Below are positions 8,892 through 18,097 of a stretch of DNA of 64,000 bases, piece after piece (positions within the stretch are counted from its first letter, which is position 1; every line of letters begins with the position of its first letter). This DNA is from Planctomycetaceae bacterium (GTDB lineage: Bacteria > Planctomycetota > Planctomycetia > Planctomycetales > Planctomycetaceae). The stretch spans positions 682,001 through 746,000 of the forward strand of contig JACKHO010000003.1 of NCBI GenBank assembly GCA_020638955.1. The letters run 5' to 3'. The notes under the pieces are model-generated. The model was given only the letters and a program-made list of their open reading frames with translations, was not told the origin of the DNA and did no database searches. Position numbers and translations under genes: made by a program.

Positions 8892-11138
8892 ATGACGTGT
8901 CGCCTGGACCTCATCACGCTGCTGAAAGCGTTTGCAGCAATTCTGCTGCTGCAGGCGGCTGTTATTCCGTTTGCCACCGCTGACGACGCCGGATCGACTG
9001 ATAAGGCAGTGGAAGCGGCACCAGCGGACGACAAAAAGCTTCCCATTGGCCAACTGCTCGAACTGACCAGTCCCATTACCGACGAAGCCCTGGGGGCAGT
9101 GCGGAAGACAGCTCTGGAGTTGCAACGACAAGCGGCTAAGGAAAAGCGGCCAGCTTATCTCATTTTGCAGTTGAGTCCCGGGTCGAGTCAGTTTCATCAC
9201 GTTTATGCGTTGGCCGATTTTCTGGCGAGTGAACCGCTCACCCAACTGACGACGGTCGCCTGGGTGCCGGAAGACGTCTTCGGCAACAACGTGTTTGTCG
9301 CTCTGGCCTGCCAGGAAATTGTCATGCACCCCGATGCACACCTCGGCGACATTGGTCGCGGTGAGGCGCTACGCAAAGAAGATCAGGACATTGTGCGGGG
9401 AATTATCGCGAAGCGCCGTAATGCCAAGGTGACGCCCGCGCTGGTTGCGGGGCTCATGAACCCGTCAGAAACGATTCTGCATTTAACAGTGGATCAGGGA
9501 GATGGCATCAAGGAAAAACGCCTTGCCACAGCCGCGGAGGCCGCGCAGTTGCGGGATCAGGGCGTCGTCATCTCGGATTCGAAAACGCTGAAAGACCAGG
9601 GTACACCCTGGAAGATTTCGGGCGCGGAAGCCCGTGAGGAAGATATTCTCATCACGCAAACGGCCGGATCAACGCGTGACGTCATCGACGCTTATGGGCT
9701 GCCACTGGAAGCACTGCGAAATCGCATTACGGGTGAGACCATCGACAAGGTGGCTTACATCGAACTGAAGGACACCATTGATGATCAGTTCTACTCATTT
9801 GCCATACGTCAAATCCAGCGGGCGGTTAATCAAAACGTTGAGTTAATCATTTTTGAAATTGACTCGCCGGGCGGAGGGTTGCTGCACAGTGCCGACATCG
9901 CCAACACAATTGCCAACCTGCGGGAGAAGGATATCAAGACTGTTGCCTTCGTGCGGGAACAAGCCTACAGCGGTGGCACGATTGTTGCCCTTGGGTGCGA
10001 CGAGATCTATATGCTTCCTGAAGCCACCATCGGCGACGCCATTCCAGTACTGTTTCTTGAAGGTCAAGCTCTAAAGGACACCGAGGGCAAGGTATTAAGT
10101 GCGGAAAGGGAATTGATGCACCAGCTTGCCGAACGCAAGAATCGTCCACCGGCTCTTCTCGAAGCAATTGCCGACATTGACTTGGAAGTCTTCGAAGTGA
10201 CACACCGTAAGACGGGGAGGGTGTGGTTCATGTCCGAAGCGGAAATTCACGCCTCCGGCGAAGAATGGTTACAAGGCCCACTCGTACCCGAAACGCGTAA
10301 AGGCGTAGCACTGACGGTCGGTGGGCGAAGGGCGGCGGAACTACGTATTGCTGAACCACCGGTCACCGACTTGGAGGATTTACGTGCCCGACTGGGAATT
10401 CCTCAAGACATCAAGTTCCGGCGCATTGAACGGACCTGGGTCGACCACGTGGTATTCAATCTCAATGGCCCTGCGATGACCGGACTACTGTTCTTCATTG
10501 GTGTGATTTGCATTTATCTCGAATTACACACCATGACAGGATTCTTTGGAATCATTTCTGTCCTGGCCTTTGGTGTGTTCTTCTGGAGCAAAATCATGGG
10601 GGGGACAGCCGGCGGACTGGAAGTCATCTTATTCCTGATCGGTATTGGCTGTCTGGCGCTGGAAATCTTCGTCATTCCAGGATTTGGAGTGTTTGGTATT
10701 TCTGGAATTTTGTTGCTGCTTGTGTCGCTGGTCATGGCGAGTCAAACATTTGGCGGGATCACGGCGGAATACGACCTGATTCAAGCAGGCCGCAGTGTGG
10801 CGATGTTCGGCGTGGCGTTGTTTGCCGTTATGGTGACGGGCCTGCTCCTCAGTAGCTTTCTGCCCAAAATCCCGTTCCTGCGCGGCATGATTCTGGACCC
10901 ACCCGGTGGCCTTGCCGCCGACGGTCCAAGACTGCGACCCGAGCTGGCCGCAGCCGCTCACCCTCTCATGGCAAGCCGTGGCCGTTCAGTCACCGTGCTG
11001 CGCCCGGCGGGAAAAGCGCGACTTGATGGGCAGATTGTTGACGTCATCAGCGATGGTCCGTTCATCATGGAAGACAAAGACATCGAAGTCGTGCGCATTA
11101 CCGGAAACCGCATTGTCGTGCGCGAAGTTCAGGCGTAG
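8892..11138 (+). CDS. NfeD-family membrane-bound serine protease with two ClpP-like domains
   Basis: A 748-residue protein from the chosen ATG at 8892, which begins a Sec signal peptide; an upstream in-frame start at 8775 would put 39 unlikely residues in front. The first ClpP-like domain (about residues 45-160) has lost the serine: the expected position reads FGNNVFVALAC. The second (about 280-440) has IDSPGGG and the nucleophile motif AYSGG (Ser360). Four to five membrane segments follow at about 535-655, then a C-terminal NfeD OB-fold (about 690-748). Family members cleave membrane-associated stomatin-type proteins. No stomatin gene is adjacent. Tandem protease domains with a degenerate first copy are consistent with planctomycete NfeD proteins. 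Confidence 0.85.
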   Translation: MTCRLDLITLLKAFAAILLLQAAVIPFATADDAGSTDKAVEAAPADDKKLPIGQLLELTSPITDEALGAVRKTALELQRQAAKEKRPAYLILQLSPGSSQFHHVYALADFLASEPLTQLTTVAWVPEDVFGNNVFVALACQEIVMHPDAHLGDIGRGEALRKEDQDIVRGIIAKRRNAKVTPALVAGLMNPSETILHLTVDQGDGIKEKRLATAAEAAQLRDQGVVISDSKTLKDQGTPWKISGAEAREEDILITQTAGSTRDVIDAYGLPLEALRNRITGETIDKVAYIELKDTIDDQFYSFAIRQIQRAVNQNVELIIFEIDSPGGGLLHSADIANTIANLREKDIKTVAFVREQAYSGGTIVALGCDEIYMLPEATIGDAIPVLFLEGQALKDTEGKVLSAERELMHQLAERKNRPPALLEAIADIDLEVFEVTHRKTGRVWFMSEAEIHASGEEWLQGPLVPETRKGVALTVGGRRAAELRIAEPPVTDLEDLRARLGIPQDIKFRRIERTWVDHVVFNLNGPAMTGLLFFIGVICIYLELHTMTGFFGIISVLAFGVFFWSKIMGGTAGGLEVILFLIGIGCLALEIFVIPGFGVFGISGILLLLVSLVMASQTFGGITAEYDLIQAGRSVAMFGVALFAVMVTGLLLSSFLPKIPFLRGMILDPPGGLAADGPRLRPELAAAAHPLMASRGRSVTVLRPAGKARLDGQIVDVISDGPFIMEDKDIEVVRITGNRIVVREVQA

Positions 11139-11163
11139 GCACTCCTCCGTCGGCTGGCTGTAA

Positions 11164-14100
11164 ATGTGTGGGGGAAGTATTGTACGCCGCATGGTCAAGT
11201 CATCTCCGCAGTCGAGTCATTCCGTTGGTGCCGCAGACGTTGTCGTTCGCGGAGCACGTGAACACAATTTGCGCGATGTGAACCTCACATTGCCGCGAAA
11301 CTCCCTCGTGGTCATGACGGGAGTGAGTGGATCGGGCAAGAGTTCACTCGCCTTCGACACCATTTATGCCGAAGGACAGCGGCGGTATGTGGAGTCGCTG
11401 TCCACCTACGCCCGCCAGTTTCTGGGGCAAATGCCCAAGCCGGACGTCGACGCCATTAGCGGTTTGGCTCCGTCGATTTCCATTCAGCAGAAAGTGACGT
11501 CCCGCAATCCCCGCAGTACCGTCGGGACCATTACCGAAATCTACGACTATTTGCGGGTCCTGTTCGCCCGAGTCGGACTGGGACATTGCACGAAGTGTCA
11601 GTCTCCTATTACTGCTCAGTCGAGCGACAGTATTGTCGCTTCGATTGAACTGCTACCAGAGGGGACACGTTTTCAGGTCCTCGCCCCGCTGATCCAGCAA
11701 CAGAAGGGGGAGTTCCGAGACCTGTTTACCGACTTGCTCAAGCGCGGATATCTGCGAGCACGCGTCGACGGTGAACTCGTCAACCTCGCAGATGACCTCG
11801 GGCTGAAAAAGAATTTCAAACACACCATTGAAGTGGTCATCGACCGACTCGTCGCCGGGAAAGGTGGTCGCACGCGGCTGGCGGAAGCGGTTGAGCAGGC
11901 CATTAAGCTGAGCGGTGGTCGGGTGATGTTGCTCATCTCACCAGATGCCAACGCACCCGACGCACGAACGGAAGCAGAGCCGCAGGAGCGGATGTACTCT
12001 GCCAACTACGCCTGCACCAAGTGCAACTTGTCGTTCGAAGCACCCTCGCCACAGTTGTTCAGCTTCAACAGTCCTTTGGGCATGTGTACCGACTGCACGG
12101 GGCTGGGCTCGCGTCACGAATTCCTGCTCGATCGACTTGTCGCTGATGAAAAGAAGTCGTTGTGGAAAGGAGCACTCAATGCTCTGGGGCCGTTCAGCAA
12201 AATTGGTCGATGGCGAAAGCACCTGTTCAAAGGGGCAGCCAATGCCATCGAGCAGGATTGCGGTTTGCCAGAGAACTCGCTGCTGAAAACGCCCTGGAAA
12301 GACCTGGACGACAAGGCCCAGCGGCTGTTTTTGTATGGAACAGGTGACCGGCACATTACGTATTCGTGGCGACACTCAGGAGGAATTTGGAAGCACGGCG
12401 GGACATGGTCCGGGCTCATTCCGAATCTTCTCGACGAGTACATCAAAGCCAAGAACCCCATGCGGCGGCGGCAGCTTGAAAAGTACATGGAAATCGTCCC
12501 CTGCTCAACCTGTCAGGGAACGCGGCTCAACGCTCAAGCCCGCAATGTTCGTATTGAATCTATCGCGGAACAAATGCGTGAAGAGGCGGCCCCAAAAACG
12601 AGTCGCAAGAAAAAGACCAAGAGTTCCTCAGGCTGGCGTTTGACGCTTCCCGAAGTGTGTGCATTGTCAATTAGCGAAGCCCGACGGTTCTTCGCTGACC
12701 TGGAACTCAATGACACGCAACGTCTCATTGCGGAAGAAGCACTCAAAGAAATTCGAGGACGACTCAGCTTTCTGGAACGATGTGGACTCGATTACCTGGC
12801 ACTGGATCGCTCAGCACCGACGTTGTCGGGAGGTGAGTCGCAACGCATTCGCCTGGCCGGACAAATTGGGTCTGGCCTGGTCGGCGTGTTGTATATTCTG
12901 GACGAGCCGTCGATCGGACTTCATCCTCGTGACAATACGAAGTTGCTGGAGAGTTTGCTTGAACTGCGAGATCAGGGAAACACGGTTATTGTCGTCGAGC
13001 ACGACGAAGAGACCATGCGGGCGGCGGACCACATCATCGACTTCGGTCCCGGTCCCGGTGTACGCGGCGGCGAAATTGTTGCTGCCGGCACGTATGACGA
13101 CGTCGTCAAATCAAAGAAGAGTGTGACCGGTGCTTACCTGTCGGGGCGTCAATCGATTCCGGTCCCCAAACAGCGGCGGGACGTGTCCGGTTCTGAGCGC
13201 ATTCGAATTCTTGGCGCGACTCACAACAATTTGCGCGACATCGACATTGAACTTCCACTCGGCGCGTTCGTGTGCGTGACAGGAGTCAGCGGGTCGGGCA
13301 AGAGTTCCGTGACCAATGACATTCTCTGGGAGGTGTTGAATCGGGACGTCAACGGCGGCAAGGGAACTCCCGGAACGCACAAGAAAATCGAAGGACTGAA
13401 GTTCATCGACAAGGCAATCGACATCGACCAGTCACCCATTGGTCGGACGCCGCGGTCCAATCCCGCGACTTATGTAAAACTGCTCGATGAAATCCGCACG
13501 CTCTATACGCAGTTGCCGCAAGCCAAAATGCGAGGTTACAAGGCAGGGCGGTTCAGCTTTAATGTTGCCGAAGGACGCTGTGAAGCGTGCGAAGGACACG
13601 GGGCGACGAAGCTGGAGATGGACTTCCTGGCGGACATTTGGGTTCCCTGCACGCTTTGTAATGGGGCCCGATTCAATCACGAGACACTCGAAGTCAAATA
13701 CCGCGACAAATCAATTGCAGACGTGCTGCAAATGGATGTGCAGGAGGCGCTCGAACACTTTAAGAACCATCCGAAGATTGCTCGCTTGCTCCAAACCCTA
13801 CACGACGTCGGCTTGGATTACCTCAAGCTCGGACAGCCCTCGCCCACGCTCAGTGGCGGGGAAGCTCAGCGGACCAAACTGGCTCGCGAACTGGGAAAAC
13901 GATCGACCGGCAGCACGCTTTATCTGCTGGATGAACCGACCACCGGGCTGCACTTTGCCGACGTCGCCAAACTGCTGGAAGTGCTGCATGGCTTTGTCGA
14001 TAGTGGCAATACGGTGGTCGTGGTCGAGCACAGCCTGGATGTGATTAAGACCGCCGACTGGGTCATTGACTTGGGCCCCGAAGGTGGTGCCGGTGGTGGT

Positions 14101-15030
14101 CATATTGTTGTGGCGGGAACACCGGAAGAGGTCGCGAGCTGCAAAGAGTCGTACACCGGGCGCGCACTCAAAGAGGTGCTGCAGCCACGCAAGCGGAAGG
14201 CAACCGGCAAGAAGAAGGCCGCCGCCAAGCGACAGCCACTGCAAAACGAAATCCAAATTCGTGGTGCGGCGCAGCACAATTTGCAGGCGGTCGATGTCAC
14301 CGTCCCGCGCGATCAAATGAGCGTCTTCTGTGGGCCGAGTGGATCGGGGAAGACCTCGTTGGCGATGGACACTCTGTACGCCGAAGGACAACGCCGGTAC
14401 GTGGAATCGCTCTCCGCCTATGCTCGGCAGTTTCTCGGCCAAATGCCCAAGCCGAAGTTGGAAGCGATTTCCGGTCTTTCGCCGGCTATTGCCATTGAGC
14501 AGAAAACTGTGGGGGCGACGCCGCGTTCCACCGTCGGCACAGTAACGGAAGTCCATGATTATCTCCGTGTTCTGTTTGCCCGTCTGGGGCAGATGTACTG
14601 CCCGGGATGTCAGGAACCCATCGAACGCCAAACCACTGATCAAATCATCGACCGCATTCTCGCATTGCCGGAGAAGACGGCCCTGTACCTCGCCGCACCA
14701 ATTCTGGTGCCCGTGGGGCAGAGTTACAGCAAGTTGTGGGATCGACTCGGAACGCAAGGCTATCTGCGAGCCCGTATCAACGGCACAACGTACATGCTCG
14801 ATGATGTTCCCGAGATGGATCATAAACGGGAGTACTCCGTCGAAGTCATTGTGGACCGGATCAAGGTTGATCCCGGACAACGCGGCCGCGTGGGCGATTC
14901 CGTCGAGTCGGCCCTCGATTTGGGCCGAGGTGAAATCCATCTGGTCCATGTTGATCGAGACGTCGAGGAACCGGACTGGCGAGTTGATCGACTGAGCCTG
15001 AACTACTCCTGCCCGCGCTGCGATGACTGA
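11164..15030 (+). CDS. uvrA: UvrA excinuclease subunit fused to a truncated second UvrA copy
   Basis: UvrA recognises DNA lesions in nucleotide excision repair. Residues 1 to about 1010 form a complete UvrA: Walker A GVSGSGKS at 53-60, zinc modules CTKC..CTDC and CEAC..CTLC, the first ABC signature LSGGESQ near 553, the second Walker A near 706 and the second signature LSGGEAQ near 895. After a Lys/Arg-rich linker (about 1012-1037) a second copy begins with Walker A GPSGSGKTS near 1056 and the QRRYVESLSAYARQFLGQMP block. It stops at residue 1288, inside the first zinc module (CPRC then DD and stop), so it lacks the third signature, Walker B and all of the fourth ATPase domain. Usual UvrA is about 940 residues. 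A start at 11191 is equally possible. Confidence 0.85.
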   Translation: MCGGSIVRRMVKSSPQSSHSVGAADVVVRGAREHNLRDVNLTLPRNSLVVMTGVSGSGKSSLAFDTIYAEGQRRYVESLSTYARQFLGQMPKPDVDAISGLAPSISIQQKVTSRNPRSTVGTITEIYDYLRVLFARVGLGHCTKCQSPITAQSSDSIVASIELLPEGTRFQVLAPLIQQQKGEFRDLFTDLLKRGYLRARVDGELVNLADDLGLKKNFKHTIEVVIDRLVAGKGGRTRLAEAVEQAIKLSGGRVMLLISPDANAPDARTEAEPQERMYSANYACTKCNLSFEAPSPQLFSFNSPLGMCTDCTGLGSRHEFLLDRLVADEKKSLWKGALNALGPFSKIGRWRKHLFKGAANAIEQDCGLPENSLLKTPWKDLDDKAQRLFLYGTGDRHITYSWRHSGGIWKHGGTWSGLIPNLLDEYIKAKNPMRRRQLEKYMEIVPCSTCQGTRLNAQARNVRIESIAEQMREEAAPKTSRKKKTKSSSGWRLTLPEVCALSISEARRFFADLELNDTQRLIAEEALKEIRGRLSFLERCGLDYLALDRSAPTLSGGESQRIRLAGQIGSGLVGVLYILDEPSIGLHPRDNTKLLESLLELRDQGNTVIVVEHDEETMRAADHIIDFGPGPGVRGGEIVAAGTYDDVVKSKKSVTGAYLSGRQSIPVPKQRRDVSGSERIRILGATHNNLRDIDIELPLGAFVCVTGVSGSGKSSVTNDILWEVLNRDVNGGKGTPGTHKKIEGLKFIDKAIDIDQSPIGRTPRSNPATYVKLLDEIRTLYTQLPQAKMRGYKAGRFSFNVAEGRCEACEGHGATKLEMDFLADIWVPCTLCNGARFNHETLEVKYRDKSIADVLQMDVQEALEHFKNHPKIARLLQTLHDVGLDYLKLGQPSPTLSGGEAQRTKLARELGKRSTGSTLYLLDEPTTGLHFADVAKLLEVLHGFVDSGNTVVVVEHSLDVIKTADWVIDLGPEGGAGGGHIVVAGTPEEVASCKESYTGRALKEVLQPRKRKATGKKKAAAKRQPLQNEIQIRGAAQHNLQAVDVTVPRDQMSVFCGPSGSGKTSLAMDTLYAEGQRRYVESLSAYARQFLGQMPKPKLEAISGLSPAIAIEQKTVGATPRSTVGTVTEVHDYLRVLFARLGQMYCPGCQEPIERQTTDQIIDRILALPEKTALYLAAPILVPVGQSYSKLWDRLGTQGYLRARINGTTYMLDDVPEMDHKREYSVEVIVDRIKVDPGQRGRVGDSVESALDLGRGEIHLVHVDRDVEEPDWRVDRLSLNYSCPRCDD

Positions 15031-15090
15031 TCGACCACATTCGCGATATACTCACGTTTCAAGTTGCGTTGGCCAACTGAGGTGATGGCC

Positions 15091-15828
15091 ATGTCCATTG
15101 AATTCACGTGCCTGAACTGTCGGCATCGCATGGTGGCTGATCCCGCCGACGTGGGGGAGCGTGTCGAATGTCCCGAGTGTGGACAAACGTTGAAGGTTCC
15201 GGCCCCCGTTGGTGGCAAGCTGACGCAAAAGCGTATGCCTCGCCAGGATGTGCCGCCGCTGCTCGATCCCAACTATCAGGGCAAACCTAGCATCACCGCG
15301 CCGAATCAGCAGGCTTCTGAGCTTGTGAGTCAGAAACCTGCCAAGTCGAGTCGCCCACGCAAATTCGAGGTTCCCCAGGAACCGGCGAATGGCTTTGAAC
15401 TTGATTTCGACTTCGACTGCATTCTGGGCCGCGACGAAGAGGACTACGCCCATGATTTCATGGAAGATGTCATTGATCGAATGATCGAGCACTTTGAAAA
15501 GCATCCGCAACACTTTTCATCATGTGGACTGCTGCTCAAGGTTTTCAAGTACGCCATCGACGAAGTCGTCATTCAAGTCTTGGGCAGCGTGAACGGTGAA
15601 GCCATCCGTTTTGATGCACGGGTCAACCTCGAACCCCATGACCGTTCAGGTTCGATATTTCATCGACATAGTCTGGTCGGGATGATCATGGCGGGCACGG
15701 CAGAGGTCACGAGAGTTTGGAAGACCAGTCAAATTGGATCACGGACGCTCAAACCGATGTTGAAGCAGGTGAAACGTGGCCTGGATGACCATGCCGGAGT
15801 ACCCCGATCCTGGTGGTCGTTCTGGTAA
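15091..15828 (+). CDS. Zinc-ribbon protein of unknown function
   Basis: A 245-residue protein counted from the ATG at 15091, chosen because GAGGTG lies 7-12 bases upstream; an ATG at 15085 is the alternative. Residues 6-37 form a four-cysteine zinc ribbon (CLNC and CPEC, 18 residues between the pairs), of the type planctomycetes put at the front of many proteins. A polar linker follows to about residue 90. The rest is a single domain with an acidic patch (FDFDCILGRDEEDYAHD) and no catalytic motif I recognise. It follows the truncated UvrA by 60 bases, so a lost 3' part of uvrA would have been removed just upstream. Confidence 0.65.
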   Translation: MSIEFTCLNCRHRMVADPADVGERVECPECGQTLKVPAPVGGKLTQKRMPRQDVPPLLDPNYQGKPSITAPNQQASELVSQKPAKSSRPRKFEVPQEPANGFELDFDFDCILGRDEEDYAHDFMEDVIDRMIEHFEKHPQHFSSCGLLLKVFKYAIDEVVIQVLGSVNGEAIRFDARVNLEPHDRSGSIFHRHSLVGMIMAGTAEVTRVWKTSQIGSRTLKPMLKQVKRGLDDHAGVPRSWWSFW

Positions 15829-15887
15829 GCGCCTGTTGGCATGCAATGGAAGATCATCAACAATTGGATTCGCAGAGAGTTCTCATC

Positions 15888-16715
15888 ATGAGCCAAACAA
15901 TTCGGGTATGCAGTTTTGAAAGTCGTCGTAACGAGGAAATGACCAGCCTCATTGAGCGATTCGGTGGCGTTCCCACCGTTGTGCATTCGATGCAGGAAAT
16001 CCCGCTGGAAGAGAATGCCGAGGTGTTCGAATTCGGCAATCAACTGCTGGCGAAAGAATTCGACCTTGTGCTATTCCTAACCGGCGTCGGCGCTAAAGCA
16101 CTCTTTGAAATCCTGGAGCTGAAGCACTCGGCAGAGGAAATCCGAGAAGCGTTTAATGCGTGTCAGATCATGGTTCGCGGCCCCAAGCCCATTCCTGTTC
16201 TGCGCGATTATGGAATTCGCGTCGATTTGAAAGCGCCGGAGCCGAATACCTGGCGCGAAGTCATCAGCGAACTGGAGCGGAATGAGGTCGAACTATCTGG
16301 AAAGCGGTTTGCGATTCAGGAGTACGGCGTCGCCAGCACCGAGTTACGAGAGGCACTGGAGAGTCGCGGCGCAAGCGTTGGTTCGGTGTCCGTTTATCGC
16401 TGGGCGTTGCCAGACGACGTCGGTCCGCTGGAGCAAGCAATCCGGGATACCATTCGCGGTGAGTTCGACGTGCTGCTGATTACAAGTGCTCAACAAATCA
16501 ACAACATTCTGGAGGTCGCAGGTTCGCTGGGTTTGAAAGACCACTGGCTCCAAGCGGCCAGCAAATGCACCATTGGGAGTATTGGTCCCACGGCATCGGA
16601 GCGGATCCGGGAGTTCGGGCTGCCCGTCAGCATGGAACCTTCACATCCTAAAATGGCGCATCTGGCCAAAGAGGTCATTGAGTTCGCACAAGGTCAAGCA
16701 GAAACGTCGCCGTAA
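15888..16715 (+). CDS. hemD: Uroporphyrinogen-III synthase
   Basis: A 275-residue protein that closes hydroxymethylbilane with inversion of ring D in tetrapyrrole synthesis. HemD has little strict motif conservation. Here the two-lobe plan is visible: RVCSFESRRNEEM opens the first lobe, DLVLFLTGVGAKAL fits the buried strand-turn, and FDVLLITSAQQINNILEVA plus IGSIGPTASERIREFG form the conserved C-terminal parts. The start at 15888 (MSQTIRV) was preferred over the open frame from 15813, which overlaps the preceding gene. No other haem genes are nearby. It converges with the MFS gene; the 92-base gap shows no strong terminator. Confidence 0.8.
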   Translation: MSQTIRVCSFESRRNEEMTSLIERFGGVPTVVHSMQEIPLEENAEVFEFGNQLLAKEFDLVLFLTGVGAKALFEILELKHSAEEIREAFNACQIMVRGPKPIPVLRDYGIRVDLKAPEPNTWREVISELERNEVELSGKRFAIQEYGVASTELREALESRGASVGSVSVYRWALPDDVGPLEQAIRDTIRGEFDVLLITSAQQINNILEVAGSLGLKDHWLQAASKCTIGSIGPTASERIREFGLPVSMEPSHPKMAHLAKEVIEFAQGQAETSP

Positions 16716-16807
16716 TGTTGCTGCTCCGAATTTCGCAGCGAGAACGACTCACTCCTCTTTTTGAGGGAATCGGCTTTCGCCAGGTCTTCCGAAGTGATGG
16801 CGTCTAC

Positions 16808-18097
16808 CTACTTAGAATGCCGGGGCTCGGCCATCCAGAAAGTCATGACGCCTCCCAGGAGAATGAGTCCGCTGACTGCGATGAACGGAATTTGAAACGG
16901 GACGTAATCCAGCAGGATGCCAAATAGCGGTGAGAGCAGGAACGGTACCGTGTAGCAAATGGTCATGGTGCTCAAATACTGAGGATGCTCCTCACGCGGG
17001 ACGAGTTCCAGCGTGTAGTTGGCAATCGTCCGCATGGTGACTGGCGTAATTCCGAGGAAGACATACGTCACCCAGAACCATTGTCGACCGTTCGGCACCA
17101 CTTCGGAAGCGAGCAGGACGGCAATAAGTGGAGTTACGGCCGCAACGAACGCAGACCAGCGCAGCGCCAACCGGTTGCCGTAATTGTCTGCCAGTTTTCC
17201 AAGCAACGGGCTGAGGATTCCCACGCTGATGTTTTGTGCAATCACCCACCAGATGAGGTCGATTGGCTCACTTCCGAGAAACTCTTTGGCCAAAGCCTGG
17301 TAGTGCGGAAACAAGAGCAGCCCCGTCATGAACAGTGTCGACATGACTGCCGCGCTGCGGAAACGGGCATCATGTCGAAAAATCTCCCAAGCTCGAACGA
17401 ACGGCGACCACCACGGCACGCGTGGCCTTTGAGGTGCCTCGTCCGGTTCCTCAACACAAAGGTTCGCGAGCAGTCCGGCCAGAAAGTAGGCACTGCCGTT
17501 GAACGCGAAAATGTAGATGAATCCCACATTTTTCGGCAGTTGAATCCAGGGACGCAGCAAATAGTAACCTGCGGCCACAGCTCCAATGGAACCGACGAAC
17601 CCGGCGATCCCTAACAGGCGACCACGACGTTCTGCCGGGATGAGTTTCCCGTGCAGCGTTCCCGTCACCATTTGGTTCAGTCCGGTCGCAGAAAAGAAAA
17701 TGAGATACAGAACCAGAAAGAAGACGACGAACCACATCTGGCTCGGACTCTCCAGCCACCACCATACGGCGGCCAGCAGGAGAAACGGCAGGGCCATCCC
17801 GAGCGTGGTAAGAAGTAGTGCCCGCTTTTTGAGTGGTACGTCTCGGACTGCATTCGACGCCATCAGCGGCGGGATGCTTTGACCGAGGCGGTTCAGTACC
17901 GGCAGAAATCCTCGTGCCCAGGATGCATTGCTCGAAATAATGTCGAGCACATGCGGGATGATGACGCTCTCGGTTTTAAAGATCCAACCAATCCGCATCA
18001 CGATTAATTGCAGCGCGAGAATGGCCGTATTGCGTGTCTCGTGCCGGGAATGGTCCGGCTCCTCCGTCACTGTCTCCTGTTCCGCCGAATCACTCAT
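16808..18097 (-). CDS. MFS transporter
   Basis: A 429-residue protein with about 12 hydrophobic segments and a longer central hydrophilic loop (around residue 210-225, rich in Glu, Pro and Arg), as in the major facilitator superfamily. The fragment LIPAERRGRLLGIAGFVGS fits the conserved loop 2-3 style motif, and GKLADNYGNRLALRW fits its repeat in the second half. Both termini are cytoplasmic and polar. The substrate cannot be read from the sequence. Its ATG overlaps the stop of the upstream symporter by four bases, so the two are translationally coupled and might serve related substrates. Confidence 0.8.
   Translation of the reverse strand: MSDSAEQETVTEEPDHSRHETRNTAILALQLIVMRIGWIFKTESVIIPHVLDIISSNASWARGFLPVLNRLGQSIPPLMASNAVRDVPLKKRALLLTTLGMALPFLLLAAVWWWLESPSQMWFVVFFLVLYLIFFSATGLNQMVTGTLHGKLIPAERRGRLLGIAGFVGSIGAVAAGYYLLRPWIQLPKNVGFIYIFAFNGSAYFLAGLLANLCVEEPDEAPQRPRVPWWSPFVRAWEIFRHDARFRSAAVMSTLFMTGLLLFPHYQALAKEFLGSEPIDLIWWVIAQNISVGILSPLLGKLADNYGNRLALRWSAFVAAVTPLIAVLLASEVVPNGRQWFWVTYVFLGITPVTMRTIANYTLELVPREEHPQYLSTMTICYTVPFLLSPLFGILLDYVPFQIPFIAVSGLILLGGVMTFWMAEPRHSK

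Noticed and set aside
13798..14949. Minus-strand 383-codon open frame over the uvrA end
   Set aside because: Antisense to conserved UvrA motifs; no own features.
16715..16927. 70-codon plus-strand frame after hemD
   Set aside because: It runs into the convergent MFS gene, lacks a start context and similarity.
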